Of a stretch of 64,000 bases of DNA, positions 9,174-17,365 are shown in pieces. Position 1 is the stretch's first letter. Every line of letters starts with the position of its first letter. The stretch is from Enterocloster lavalensis (GTDB lineage Bacteria > Bacillota > Clostridia > Lachnospirales > Lachnospiraceae), in assembly GCF_902364025.1 (NCBI RefSeq), contig NZ_CABJCG010000001.1:186001-250000 (forward strand), read 5' to 3'. Made by a program: the position numbers and the translations under genes. The notes beneath the pieces are model-generated. The model was given only the letters and a program-made list of their open reading frames with translations. It was not told the origin of the DNA and did not search any database.

Positions 9174-9933
9174 ATGCCCTCTCCTTTGTCTGCGATGCAA
9201 TCTGTGTGATCAAACAGTTCAAAATCGCCACCCACTCGTCCCGGTCCTCCACCATGATCGTGTGGCCGCCGTCCAGCAGATGAACCTGGGTGTCTTTCAC
9301 CCCGTCCGTGATCATGCGCACGTGCTCCAGCGTCCTGGTCCGGTCCAGTATGCCGTGGGCGATTACCACCGGGCAGGTGATTTTTTCGAGCCGGGGCCGC
9401 AGGTCGTGTTCCCGCAGCGTTTTCGCCGCCTCATAGACCACGTTCACCGGAATCTGCCGCGCGTAATCCAACAGCTTTTCCCGAAGCGCCGGATCGATGG
9501 GAAATGCAAAACACCGGTCCAGAAACGGTTCGAACAGTTCCATGGAAAACCAGTGCCCCAGAATCCGTTTCGGCAGGTCCGGGTCCCCGTGTCCCACGGT
9601 GCAGGGACCGGTGTTGGACAAAAGCAGCCCGGAAATGCGGTTTTCGCGGTCTTGTATCGCCGCCTCCATGGCGATGACGCCGCCGGCCGAGTAGCCGGCC
9701 AGGATCACCGGCCCAAGCTCCAGCTCTTTTACCAGCTCCAGCGTCCGGTCACCGATGTCCAGCACGTCCCAGGGACCGGGCGACCTGCTCCAGTCGATCA
9801 CCGCCGACTGGCAGGCCAGCGTTTCGCCGATGCCCTCGTAAACCGCCGGCGACGTGGCCATTCCGCCGGGAATCATCAGCACGGTCAGGCAGCCCTTTTG
9901 CAGATCACCGATATAGTTAAGGTGGCTTGCCAT
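9160..9933 (-). CDS. Alpha/beta hydrolase
   Basis: This second alpha/beta hydrolase (257 residues) is first in the operon. Visible catalytic features are the oxyanion region VLMIPGGMATSP, the nucleophile GYSAGG, the acid in HGILDRTRT and the histidine in LDGGHTIMVED, so the triad looks complete. Family members hydrolyse esters, lactones or C-C bonds; the specificity cannot be read here. The two hydrolases are only distantly alike. The promoter at 9969-9997 lies back to back with the LysR gene, which suggests LysR control. Confidence 0.87.
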   Translation of the reverse strand: MASHLNYIGDLQKGCLTVLMIPGGMATSPAVYEGIGETLACQSAVIDWSRSPGPWDVLDIGDRTLELVKELELGPVILAGYSAGGVIAMEAAIQDRENRISGLLLSNTGPCTVGHGDPDLPKRILGHWFSMELFEPFLDRCFAFPIDPALREKLLDYARQIPVNVVYEAAKTLREHDLRPRLEKITCPVVIAHGILDRTRTLEHVRMITDGVKDTQVHLLDGGHTIMVEDRDEWVAILNCLITQIASQTKERAYGQR

Positions 9934-9968
9934 TTCAATCTCCCCTCCATTGACTTCTTGATGATCCT

Positions 9969-9997
9969 ATTGTAATATGTGGTGGTATATTTGTAAA
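9969..9997 (-). promoter_or_regulatory. Promoter of the hydrolase-symporter operon
   Basis: TTTACA (9992-9997) and TACAAT (9969-9974) on the minus strand are 17 bp apart. The -35 lies inside a 15-bp inverted repeat that could be the LysR binding site. Confidence 0.6.
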
Positions 9998-10001
9998 ATA
10001 T
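9987..10001. promoter_or_regulatory. Inverted repeat, candidate LysR operator
   Basis: ATATTT-GTA-AAATAT is a perfect 6-3-6 inverted repeat in the divergent control region. It contains the T-N11-A spacing of LysR boxes and overlaps the -35 of the hydrolase promoter. AT-rich palindromes can arise by chance, so confidence is moderate. Confidence 0.5.
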
Positions 10002-10058
10002 GTATTATATTGGGGCGGCAATCGGTTTGACCTATATCAGAAATGGAGATGGAAACAG

Positions 10059-10991
10059 ATGGAATTTAAGGATCTTCTATACATTTTGACAATCGCAAAA
10101 TACGGAAAGGTATCGACGGCGGCCTCGGAGCTGTTCATCGCCCAGTCCTCTCTCAGCCAGTTTTTAAAGAATTATGAGAATTCTCTCGGATTTCCGCTGT
10201 TTATCCGCACGAACCGCGGGCTGTTCCTGACAGAGGAGGGGAAGCTGTTTGTGGAGTCCGGCAAGCAGATCCTGGCCATGCGGCGGGATTTCTTCAATAA
10301 AATATCCGATCTCCAGAATCTGAAAATCGGATCGGTCAATTTCTCAATCTCGCCCTTCCGGGCACCCTATCTCCTGCCCCGGGTGATCCCGGTCTTCACA
10401 AAGGCCTATCCGGACATCCGGCTGACCATCCATGAGGGCAGCATGAAAGAGCAGGAGGAGATGCTGGCACAGTGCGAGATTGACATGGGCTTTTTGACGC
10501 TGCCCATGGACAATGAGCAGCTCCCCTACCGCCCTGCCACCAACGAGGAGATCCTGCTGGCCGTGCCCGCAGGCCATCCGCTCTGCGCAAAGGCCCATGA
10601 GCCAGGTCCCACCGGGCGGGCCTGGCTGGCGGTGGAGGATTTGTCCGGCCAGAATTTCCTCATGTACAGCATCAACCACCGGCTGAGAAGCTTTGCGGAA
10701 ACGCTGTTTCGCGACCATCAGTTAAACCCGCGCATCATCCAGTCCCACAACAGCTTTGAGACCCTGATCCGCCTGGCTGAGGCCGGGATGGGCGTCACCT
10801 TTCTGCCTGAGACCTATTTGGAACCCAGAGAGGGGCTGCGCCATTTTTCCCTGGGGCGTCAGGGAATGTCCCGCCAGCTGGTGCTGGGTTATGTCCCCAG
10901 CGGTTATGTCTCCAAAGCCGCCGCAGCGTTCTCGGACATTGTGGTGGAGGAGCTGCGCCGGCAGAAGGAGGCGGCGCGGCTGATTCCGTAG
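10059..10991 (+). CDS. LysR family transcriptional regulator
   Basis: This 310-residue LysR regulator has an N-terminal winged HTH (MEFKDLLYILTIAKYGKVST, then ASELFIAQSSLSQFLKNYE). A type-2 periplasmic-binding-fold effector domain spans about 90-300. LysR members usually bind a small molecule related to the divergently transcribed genes, here the hydrolase/symporter operon. A GGAG site precedes the ATG. Its stop is only 9 bp from the end of the convergent gltD, with no obvious terminator between them. Confidence 0.93.
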   Translation: MEFKDLLYILTIAKYGKVSTAASELFIAQSSLSQFLKNYENSLGFPLFIRTNRGLFLTEEGKLFVESGKQILAMRRDFFNKISDLQNLKIGSVNFSISPFRAPYLLPRVIPVFTKAYPDIRLTIHEGSMKEQEEMLAQCEIDMGFLTLPMDNEQLPYRPATNEEILLAVPAGHPLCAKAHEPGPTGRAWLAVEDLSGQNFLMYSINHRLRSFAETLFRDHQLNPRIIQSHNSFETLIRLAEAGMGVTFLPETYLEPREGLRHFSLGRQGMSRQLVLGYVPSGYVSKAAAAFSDIVVEELRRQKEAARLIP

Positions 10992-11000
10992 GATTGCACC

Positions 11001-12488
11001 TTAAACCGGATTGCTGTAACCCATAAGGGATTCATCCACCTCCCGGGCTGCCTCCCGGCCCTCTGCGATGGCCCAGACCACCAGGGACTGGCCGCGGCGC
11101 ATGTCCCCGGCCGCGAAAACGCGGTCATTGCCGGTCCGGTAGCCGTCCGCCTGGGTGGCCACGTTCATGCGGCCGTCCAGCTTTAAGCCGAAGGCATCCG
11201 CCACATAGGGCTCGCTGCCAAGAAATCCGGCCGCGATCAATACCAGGTCCGCAGGAATTTCCTTCTCGCTGCCCTCCACCGGAACCATGTTCACGCGCCC
11301 AGTGGTTTCGTCCTTCTCCGGTTTCAGCGTTACCAGCCTGGCGCCGCAGACATTTCCCTTCGGATCCTTTTTAAAGCTGGTCACGGTGGTCTGATAGATC
11401 CGCGGATCGCAGCCAAACACGCTTGCGGCCTCCTCCTGGCCGTAGTCGGTCTTTAACACCCGGGGCCACTCAGGCCAGGGATTGTTCTGGGCGCGTTTTT
11501 CCGGAGCCTTGGGCATCATCTCCAGCTGGGTGACCGACGAGGCGCCCAGGCGGATCACAGTCCCCACGCAGTCATTTCCGGTATCCCCGCCGCCGATAAC
11601 CAGGACCCGCCTGCCCCGGACCGGTTCATCCGGAGTCCCGGAGAAATTGCTGTCTAAAAGCCGTCTGGTGACCATGGTGAGAAAATCCACGGCAAACCAG
11701 ATCCCCAGGGCGTCCCGGCCGGGGACCGCGATATCCCGGGGTGTTCCTGCCCCGCAGGCCAGCAGCACCCGGTCATATTGTTTGAGAAGCTCCCGCCCGC
11801 TTACGTCCTTTCCAATGTTCGTGTTGCAGACAAAGCGGATACCGGATTCCTCCATCAAACGGACCCGGCGGTCGACGACGTCCTTTTCCAGCTTCATATT
11901 GGGAATGCCATAGCGCAGCAGGCCGCCGGGGCGGTCGTTCCGCTCGTAAATGGTCACGCTGTGGCCCCTGCGGTTCAACTGGATGGCCGCCGCCAGCCCC
12001 GCCGGACCGCTTCCCACCACGGCCACGCGTTTACCGGTGCGCACCTTAGGCGGCCGGGCGTCCACAAGGCCGTGGGCGAAGGCGTACTCGATCACCGCCC
12101 GTTCATTTTCCCTGGTCGACACCGGGTCCGCGTGCAGGCCGCAGGTGCAGGCGCTCTCGCACAGGGCCGGACATACCCGGGATGTGAATTCCGGCAGGCA
12201 GTGGGTTCTGGACAGCCGGATGTAGGCCTGTTCCCAGTTCCCGCGATAAACCATATCGTTGATCTCCGGCACCAGGTTGTGCAGGGGACAGCCGGAAACC
12301 ATGCCGCCAATCGTCACCCCCGCCTGGCAGAAGGGCACGCCACAGTCCATACACCGCGCGCCCTGCAGGCGCTGTTCCTCCCAGGAAAGCATCCCGTGAA
12401 ACTCCCGAAAATTCTGAATCCGGTCCGCGGGCGCCGTAATATGCCCGTTTCTGCGCTCATATTCTAAAAAACCTGTTGGTTTTCCCAT
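11001..12488 (-). CDS. gltD: Glutamate synthase small (beta) subunit
   Basis: GltD passes electrons from NADPH through FAD and iron-sulfur clusters to GltB, which makes two glutamates from glutamine and 2-oxoglutarate. The 495-residue protein has the N-terminal cysteine cluster ([10 protein letters not shown] and later [12 protein letters not shown]), the FAD-binding [10 protein letters not shown], and the NADPH-binding [15 protein letters not shown]-terminal block ends [21 protein letters not shown]. It follows gltB by 12 bp with an AGGAGG site. Length and motifs match the complete family. Confidence 0.97.
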   Translation of the reverse strand: MGKPTGFLEYERRNGHITAPADRIQNFREFHGMLSWEEQRLQGARCMDCGVPFCQAGVTIGGMVSGCPLHNLVPEINDMVYRGNWEQAYIRLSRTHCLPEFTSRVCPALCESACTCGLHADPVSTRENERAVIEYAFAHGLVDARPPKVRTGKRVAVVGSGPAGLAAAIQLNRRGHSVTIYERNDRPGGLLRYGIPNMKLEKDVVDRRVRLMEESGIRFVCNTNIGKDVSGRELLKQYDRVLLACGAGTPRDIAVPGRDALGIWFAVDFLTMVTRRLLDSNFSGTPDEPVRGRRVLVIGGGDTGNDCVGTVIRLGASSVTQLEMMPKAPEKRAQNNPWPEWPRVLKTDYGQEEAASVFGCDPRIYQTTVTSFKKDPKGNVCGARLVTLKPEKDETTGRVNMVPVEGSEKEIPADLVLIAAGFLGSEPYVADAFGLKLDGRMNVATQADGYRTGNDRVFAAGDMRRGQSLVVWAIAEGREAAREVDESLMGYSNPV

Positions 12489-12500
12489 AACGTTCCTCCT

Positions 12501-15500
12501 CTATCTGCCGCCGATGCTGGCGTAAAATGCCTCGATCTGCGCTTCCTGCCGGCTCATCCCCTGCTCCTCAAACTGCGCGGCCATCTGGGTCAGGCGCTTG
12601 TAGTCGCCCGGTATGATCTTTTTGAATTTGGGCAGGTACTCGTCGAACCGCTCCAGAATCTCCCGGCCCTTGCGGGAATTGGTGTGCTTCACGTGGGCCT
12701 GAAGCATTTCCATCAACTCCTCGCGGTCAAAGCGGGATTCAACCTTTTCCATGGACACCATTCCCCGGTTTAAGTTCTGGTACAGCCGGTTTTCCTCATC
12801 CAGCACATAGACGATGCCGCCGCTCATGCCGGCCGCGAAGTTTTTGCCTGTAGGGCCTAAAACGGCCACCCGGCCGCCGGTCATGTACTCGCATCCGTGC
12901 TCGCCCACGCCTTCTACCACCGCTACAGCGCCGGAATTGCGGACGCAGAAGCGCTCTCCCGCCACACCGGCAATGTAAGCCTGGCCGCCGGTGGCGCCGT
13001 AGAGGGCCACATTTCCGATGATAATGTTTTCCTCCGGCACGAACCTGGCCTTATCCGGCGCATAGACGGCCAGCTTTCCGCCGGAGAGGCCCTTGCCGAA
13101 GTAGTCGTTGCTGTCGCCGCACAGGGACAGGGTGAGACCTCCGGGCAGAAACGCCCCGAAGCTCTGGCCGCCCGCCCCCTCGCAGTGGATGGTGATGGTG
13201 TCCTCCGCAAGCCCTTTCGGATTCTGCCGGGTGATCTCAGCGCCCAGAAGGGTGCCGAAGGTCCGGTCGGTGTTGGTGAGTCTGATCCTGCCGCTCCATT
13301 TCGTGCCCGACGCGATGGCGGTCCTCAGTTCCTTTTTCTTCAGCAGGACCGCCTCGTCCTTGGTCTGCTCCAGTCTGAAATCGTAGGCCCGTGTGGGATC
13401 AAAGACGCAGTCCCCACGGTCCGCGTTTGGAGCTCCGGCTAAGATACAGCTTAAATCCACCTTACTTTGGCGGCCGGACAGATGTTCCTTTTTCTTCAAG
13501 AGATCGGTGCGTCCCACCATTTCATCCACGGTGCGAAGCCCCAGCTTCGCCATATACTCCCGCAGCTGCCGGGCTATAAAGACCATAAAATTCATCACGT
13601 ACTCCGGTTTCCCCTCAAATCGCCTGCGCAGCTTGGGATTCTGGGTGGCGATGCCCATGGGACAGGTATCCAGATTGCAGACCCGCATCATCACGCAGCC
13701 CAGGGTCACCAGGGGAGCGGTGGCAAAACCGAACTCCTCGGCGCCCAGCAGTGCGGCCACCGCCACGTCCCGGCCGGTCATCAGCTTGCCGTCGGTCTCC
13801 AGCACCACCTGGTTCCTCAGCCCGTTTTTCAGCAGCGTCTGGTGGGTTTCCGCCAGGCCAAGCTCCCAGGGCAGTCCCGCGTTGTGGATGGAGCTGACCG
13901 GAGCGGCTCCCGTGCCGCCGTCGTAGCCGGAGATCAGGATCACCTGGGCCCCCGCCTTGGCAACGCCCGCGGCCACGGTGCCAACGCCTGCCTCGGACAC
14001 CAGCTTGACGGAGATGCGGGCGTATTTGTTGGCGTTTTTCAAATCGTAGATCAACTGGGCCAGGTCCTCGATGGAGTAAATATCGTGGTGGGGAGGCGGA
14101 GAGATCAGACTCACACCCGGGGTGGAATGGCGGGTTTTCGCCACCCAGGGATATACCTTTTTGGCTGGAAGATGTCCGCCTTCCCCGGGTTTTGCGCCCT
14201 GGGCCATCTTGATCTGAATCTCCTTTGCGCTGACCAGATAACGGCTGGTTACTCCGAAGCGGCCGCTGGCCACCTGTTTGATCGCACTGCTCCGATCCTG
14301 GTCCGTGCCGGCGGAATCCAGACGCTCATCGCTCTCACCTCCCTCTCCGCTGTTGGATTTGCCGTGAAGGCGGTTCATGGCGATTGCCAGCGCCTCGTGG
14401 GCCTCCTGGGAAATGGACCCGTAGGACATGGCGCCGGTCTTAAAGCGTTTCACAATGGATTCCACGCTCTCCACCTCCTCGATGGGCACGGGCTGATCGG
14501 GGTAGTTGAAGTCCATCAGACTGCGCAGGCAGCCGTTACGTTCGCTGTCCGCCAGCCGGGTGTATTGGCAGAATTTTTCATAGTTGTCCTCACGGGTGGA
14601 CTGCTGAAGCAGATGGATGGTCTGGGGATTGTAGCGGTGGACCTCGCCCTGGCTGCGCATCTTGTGCCGCCCCATGGAGGACAGGGTTAAGTCCGTTTGA
14701 AGCCCAAGGGGATCAAAGGCCCGGGAGTGCTGGGCGTCGGTCTGTTCCGCGATATCCTCCAGGGTGATGCCGCCCACCCGGCTGACCGTTCCGGTAAAAT
14801 ATCGGTCGACCACGTCCTGTGACAGGCCGATGGCCTCGAAGATTTGGCTGCCCTGGTAGGACTGGATGGTGGAGATGCCCATTTTGGAGGCGATTTTGAC
14901 GATGCCCTGCAGCACCGCCTGGCCGTAGTCCGCAACGGCCGCGTAGTAGTCTTTTTCCAGTATTCCGTCCTCCACCAGCCCGGCGATGGTCGCGTGGGCC
15001 AGATATGGGTTGACGGCGCTGGCGCCATAGCCCAAAAGCGCCGCAAAGTCGTGGACCTCCCGGGGTTCGCCGGATTCCAGGACAATCGAGAGCGCCGTGC
15101 ATTTTTTGGTCTTGACCAGGTGCTTGTGTACGGCGGATACCGCCAGCAGCGAAGGGATCGCCACGTGGTTTTCGTCCACCCCGCGGTCCGACAGGATCAG
15201 TATATCGGCTCCCTCGCGGTAAGCCTTATCCACTTCCACAAACAGGTGCTCCAGCACCCGCTCCATGGGCGTGCTCTTGTAGAACAGAATGGGCACAACG
15301 GCCACCCTGAATCCGGGCTTGTTGATGGCCTTGATCCGCAGCAGATCCAGATCCGACAGAATTGGATTGTCGATCTTTAACATTTGGCAGTTTTCCGGCT
15401 TTTCCTCCAGCAGGTTACCGTTTTTGCCCACGTACACTGCGGTGGCGGTGACGATTTTTTCCCGAACCGCATCGATGGGCGGATTGGTGACCTGGGCGAA

Positions 15501-17048
15501 CAGCTGCTTAAAGTAGTAGAACAGGGGTTGATATTCCCGGGATAACACGGCCAGCGGCGTGTCCACTCCCATGGCTCCGATGCGTTCCGCCCCGTTTAAG
15601 GCCATGGAGCAGATGCTCTCGCGGTATTCCTCGTAAGTGTATCCGAAGGCCTTCTGGAGCCGCGCCCGCTCTTCTCTGCCGTAAGCCGGAATCTTTTCGT
15701 TGGGGATTTTCAGATCGCTTAAATTGACCAGATTGCTGTCCAGCCACTCCCCGTAGGGCTCCTGTCCGGCATAATGGGCTTTGATCTCCTCATCGTCGAA
15801 CACACGGCCCGCCACCGTGTCCACCAGCAGCATTTTACCCGGGTGAAGGCGCTCTTTTTTCAGAATATGTTCGGCCGGGATATCCAGCACTCCCACCTCG
15901 GAGGACAGAATCAGACGTCCGTCGTCCGTGATATAATAGCGGGAGGGCCTCAGGCCGTTGCGGTCCAGAACCGCGCCGATCTGGTCGCCGTCGGAAAATA
16001 CGATGGCGGCCGGCCCGTCCCAGGGCTCCATCATGGTGGCGTAATATTGATAGAAATCCCGCACCTGCCGGGGCAGGGTTGCGTTGCTTGTCCAGGGCTC
16101 CGGTATGGCGGCCATGACGGCCAACGGCAGGTCCATCCCGCTCATCTCCAGAAATTCCAGCGTATTGTCCAGCATCGCAGAGTCGGATCCGGCCACATTG
16201 ATCACAGGAAGCACCTTGGTTAAGTCGTCCGCCGGGAATTTCAGGGCGCGCATAGTCTCCTCTCTGGCCAGCATCTTATCCGCGTTGCCCCGGATGGTAT
16301 TGATCTCGCCGTTATGGACGATGAGACGGTTGGGATGGGCCCTCTCCCAGCTGGGATTGGTGTTGGTGGAGAAACGGGAGTGCACCACCGCGATGGCCGA
16401 CTGGTAGTCCGCGTCCTGAAGGTCCTTAAAAAATGTCCGCAGCTGCCCCACCAGAAACATCCCCTTGTAGACAATGGTCCGGCTGGACAGGGAGGGCACG
16501 TAGGTGTTATCGTTGCTCTGTTCAAAGACCCGGCGCACCACGTAGAGTCTGCGGTCAAAGTCCAGGCCCGGGAGGATCCGCCCGGGTTTCTTCACAAAAC
16601 CCTGACAGATCACCGGCATACACTCCCTGGCCTTGTGGCCCAGCACTTCCGGCGCAGTGGGCACCTGCCGCCAGCCGAGGAACTCCATGCCTTCCTTCTC
16701 CACAATGATCTCAAACATCTTTTTAGCCCGGCTGCGTTTCAGCTCGTTCTGTGGGAAAAAGAACATACCCACGCCGTATTCCCGCTCTCCGCCGATGCGG
16801 ATGCCGGATTCGTGACAGACCCGCGAGAAGAAGCGGTGGCTGATCTGGGTCAGGATGCCCACTCCGTCTCCGGTTCTGCCCTCGGCGTCCTTTCCGGCCC
16901 GGTGCTCCAAATGCTCCACGATTCTCAGCGCGTCCGCCACGATCTGGTGGCTCTTTTCCCCCTTTATATTGACCACGGCTCCGATTCCACAGTTGTCGTG
17001 TTCAAAAGCGGGACTGTATAACCCCTGCTGTCTCCGGCTCTGACTCAT
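12501..17048 (-). CDS. gltB: Glutamate synthase large (alpha) subunit
   Basis: This 1515-residue protein hydrolyses glutamine and channels the ammonia to 2-oxoglutarate on FMN. The N-terminal class-II glutaminase domain (to about 430) begins after a short propeptide; the nucleophile should be Cys20 in FEHDNCGIGA, exposed by cleavage. The central domain, the FMN/Fe-S synthase domain (SGEGGESDERL, AKPGEGGHLP, CNLDTCPMGIATQ) and the C-terminal GXGXG beta-helix domain (GAGGQSFGAF...GDSNDYFGKGLSGG) are all present. ATG at 17048 has GAGGAGG upstream. It is divergent from glnN, giving a full GS-GOGAT locus. Confidence 0.98.
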   Translation of the reverse strand: MSQSRRQQGLYSPAFEHDNCGIGAVVNIKGEKSHQIVADALRIVEHLEHRAGKDAEGRTGDGVGILTQISHRFFSRVCHESGIRIGGEREYGVGMFFFPQNELKRSRAKKMFEIIVEKEGMEFLGWRQVPTAPEVLGHKARECMPVICQGFVKKPGRILPGLDFDRRLYVVRRVFEQSNDNTYVPSLSSRTIVYKGMFLVGQLRTFFKDLQDADYQSAIAVVHSRFSTNTNPSWERAHPNRLIVHNGEINTIRGNADKMLAREETMRALKFPADDLTKVLPVINVAGSDSAMLDNTLEFLEMSGMDLPLAVMAAIPEPWTSNATLPRQVRDFYQYYATMMEPWDGPAAIVFSDGDQIGAVLDRNGLRPSRYYITDDGRLILSSEVGVLDIPAEHILKKERLHPGKMLLVDTVAGRVFDDEEIKAHYAGQEPYGEWLDSNLVNLSDLKIPNEKIPAYGREERARLQKAFGYTYEEYRESICSMALNGAERIGAMGVDTPLAVLSREYQPLFYYFKQLFAQVTNPPIDAVREKIVTATAVYVGKNGNLLEEKPENCQMLKIDNPILSDLDLLRIKAINKPGFRVAVVPILFYKSTPMERVLEHLFVEVDKAYREGADILILSDRGVDENHVAIPSLLAVSAVHKHLVKTKKCTALSIVLESGEPREVHDFAALLGYGASAVNPYLAHATIAGLVEDGILEKDYYAAVADYGQAVLQGIVKIASKMGISTIQSYQGSQIFEAIGLSQDVVDRYFTGTVSRVGGITLEDIAEQTDAQHSRAFDPLGLQTDLTLSSMGRHKMRSQGEVHRYNPQTIHLLQQSTREDNYEKFCQYTRLADSERNGCLRSLMDFNYPDQPVPIEEVESVESIVKRFKTGAMSYGSISQEAHEALAIAMNRLHGKSNSGEGGESDERLDSAGTDQDRSSAIKQVASGRFGVTSRYLVSAKEIQIKMAQGAKPGEGGHLPAKKVYPWVAKTRHSTPGVSLISPPPHHDIYSIEDLAQLIYDLKNANKYARISVKLVSEAGVGTVAAGVAKAGAQVILISGYDGGTGAAPVSSIHNAGLPWELGLAETHQTLLKNGLRNQVVLETDGKLMTGRDVAVAALLGAEEFGFATAPLVTLGCVMMRVCNLDTCPMGIATQNPKLRRRFEGKPEYVMNFMVFIARQLREYMAKLGLRTVDEMVGRTDLLKKKEHLSGRQSKVDLSCILAGAPNADRGDCVFDPTRAYDFRLEQTKDEAVLLKKKELRTAIASGTKWSGRIRLTNTDRTFGTLLGAEITRQNPKGLAEDTITIHCEGAGGQSFGAFLPGGLTLSLCGDSNDYFGKGLSGGKLAVYAPDKARFVPEENIIIGNVALYGATGGQAYIAGVAGERFCVRNSGAVAVVEGVGEHGCEYMTGGRVAVLGPTGKNFAAGMSGGIVYVLDEENRLYQNLNRGMVSMEKVESRFDREELMEMLQAHVKHTNSRKGREILERFDEYLPKFKKIIPGDYKRLTQMAAQFEEQGMSRQEAQIEAFYASIGGR

Positions 17049-17105
17049 GCCTGTTCCTCCTCATTTCTGTGATGGTGCGGGCAGGACCGGCTGATCATTC
17101 CACGC

Positions 17106-17136
17106 AAAAAGAGCGCCAAAGATGGAGTATGCTCTT
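17106..17136 (-). other. Weak stem and U-tract in the gltB leader
   Basis: In the roughly 140-nt leader expected for gltB there is an AAGAGC/GCTCTT stem with a 16-nt loop. The minus strand then reads TTT into the Ts of the stem. It is a weak attenuator candidate; nothing else stands out between 17049 and 17196. Confidence 0.25.
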
Positions 17137-17196
17137 AGAAGCAAGCCTTCCCTGACGCCCTTGTCAAACCTGACCGCAATATTTCTTTTGCGTTAA

Positions 17197-17225
17197 AATA
17201 TATACGATGTCCGCAGATTTGTAAA
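17197..17225 (-). promoter_or_regulatory. Promoter of gltBD
   Basis: TTTACA (17220-17225) and TATATT (17197-17202) on the minus strand are 17 bp apart. It is back to back with the glnN promoter, the two -35 boxes being 20 bp apart. Confidence 0.65.
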
Positions 17226-17245
17226 GAGTTTTTTGAAAATTTTGG

Positions 17246-17275
17246 TTGACATTTTCCGGAAAATGTGTGTATACT
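17246..17275 (+). promoter_or_regulatory. Promoter of glnN
   Basis: A perfect TTGACA (17246-17251) and TATACT (17270-17275) with an 18-bp spacer. Expected transcription start is about 17282. The spacer is almost filled by an 18-bp palindrome, so a repressor bound there would block RNA polymerase. Confidence 0.82.
17249..17266. promoter_or_regulatory. 18-bp perfect palindrome over the glnN promoter
   Basis: ACATTTTCCGGAAAATGT is an exact palindrome lying from the end of the -35 box through most of the spacer. It does not fit the GlnR consensus TGTNA-N7-TNACA. Its position suits a repressor operator for glnN and perhaps for the adjacent gltB promoter. Confidence 0.65.
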
Positions 17276-17293
17276 ATGTGCCATGAAAAGCAA

Positions 17294-17336
17294 AGGCGCT
17301 TTGGAAGTCCAACTTCCAGGGCGCCTCTTCTTTTTT
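17294..17336 (+). terminator. Terminator/attenuator in the glnN leader
   Basis: Starting about 12 nt after the predicted transcription start, AGGCGC-TTT-GGAAGT pairs with ACTTCC-AGG-GCGCCT through 15 continuous base pairs (two are G-U), with a CCA loop. The RNA then runs CTCTTCTTTTTT. This is a strong intrinsic terminator located between promoter and start codon, so glnN expression should depend on read-through or antitermination. Confidence 0.78.
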
Positions 17337-17365
17337 GGAAGCAGCACAATCGAAAGGAGAAATGA

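Noticed and set aside
13467..14690. A 407-codon plus-strand frame opposite gltB
   Set aside because: It lies wholly within the glutamate synthase gene, has no ribosome binding site and encodes a low-complexity His/Gly/Gln-rich product typical of GC-rich antisense frames.
17249..17266. Palindrome considered as a GlnR/TnrA site
   Set aside because: It does not fit TGTNA-N7-TNACA, so it is reported only as an unassigned operator.
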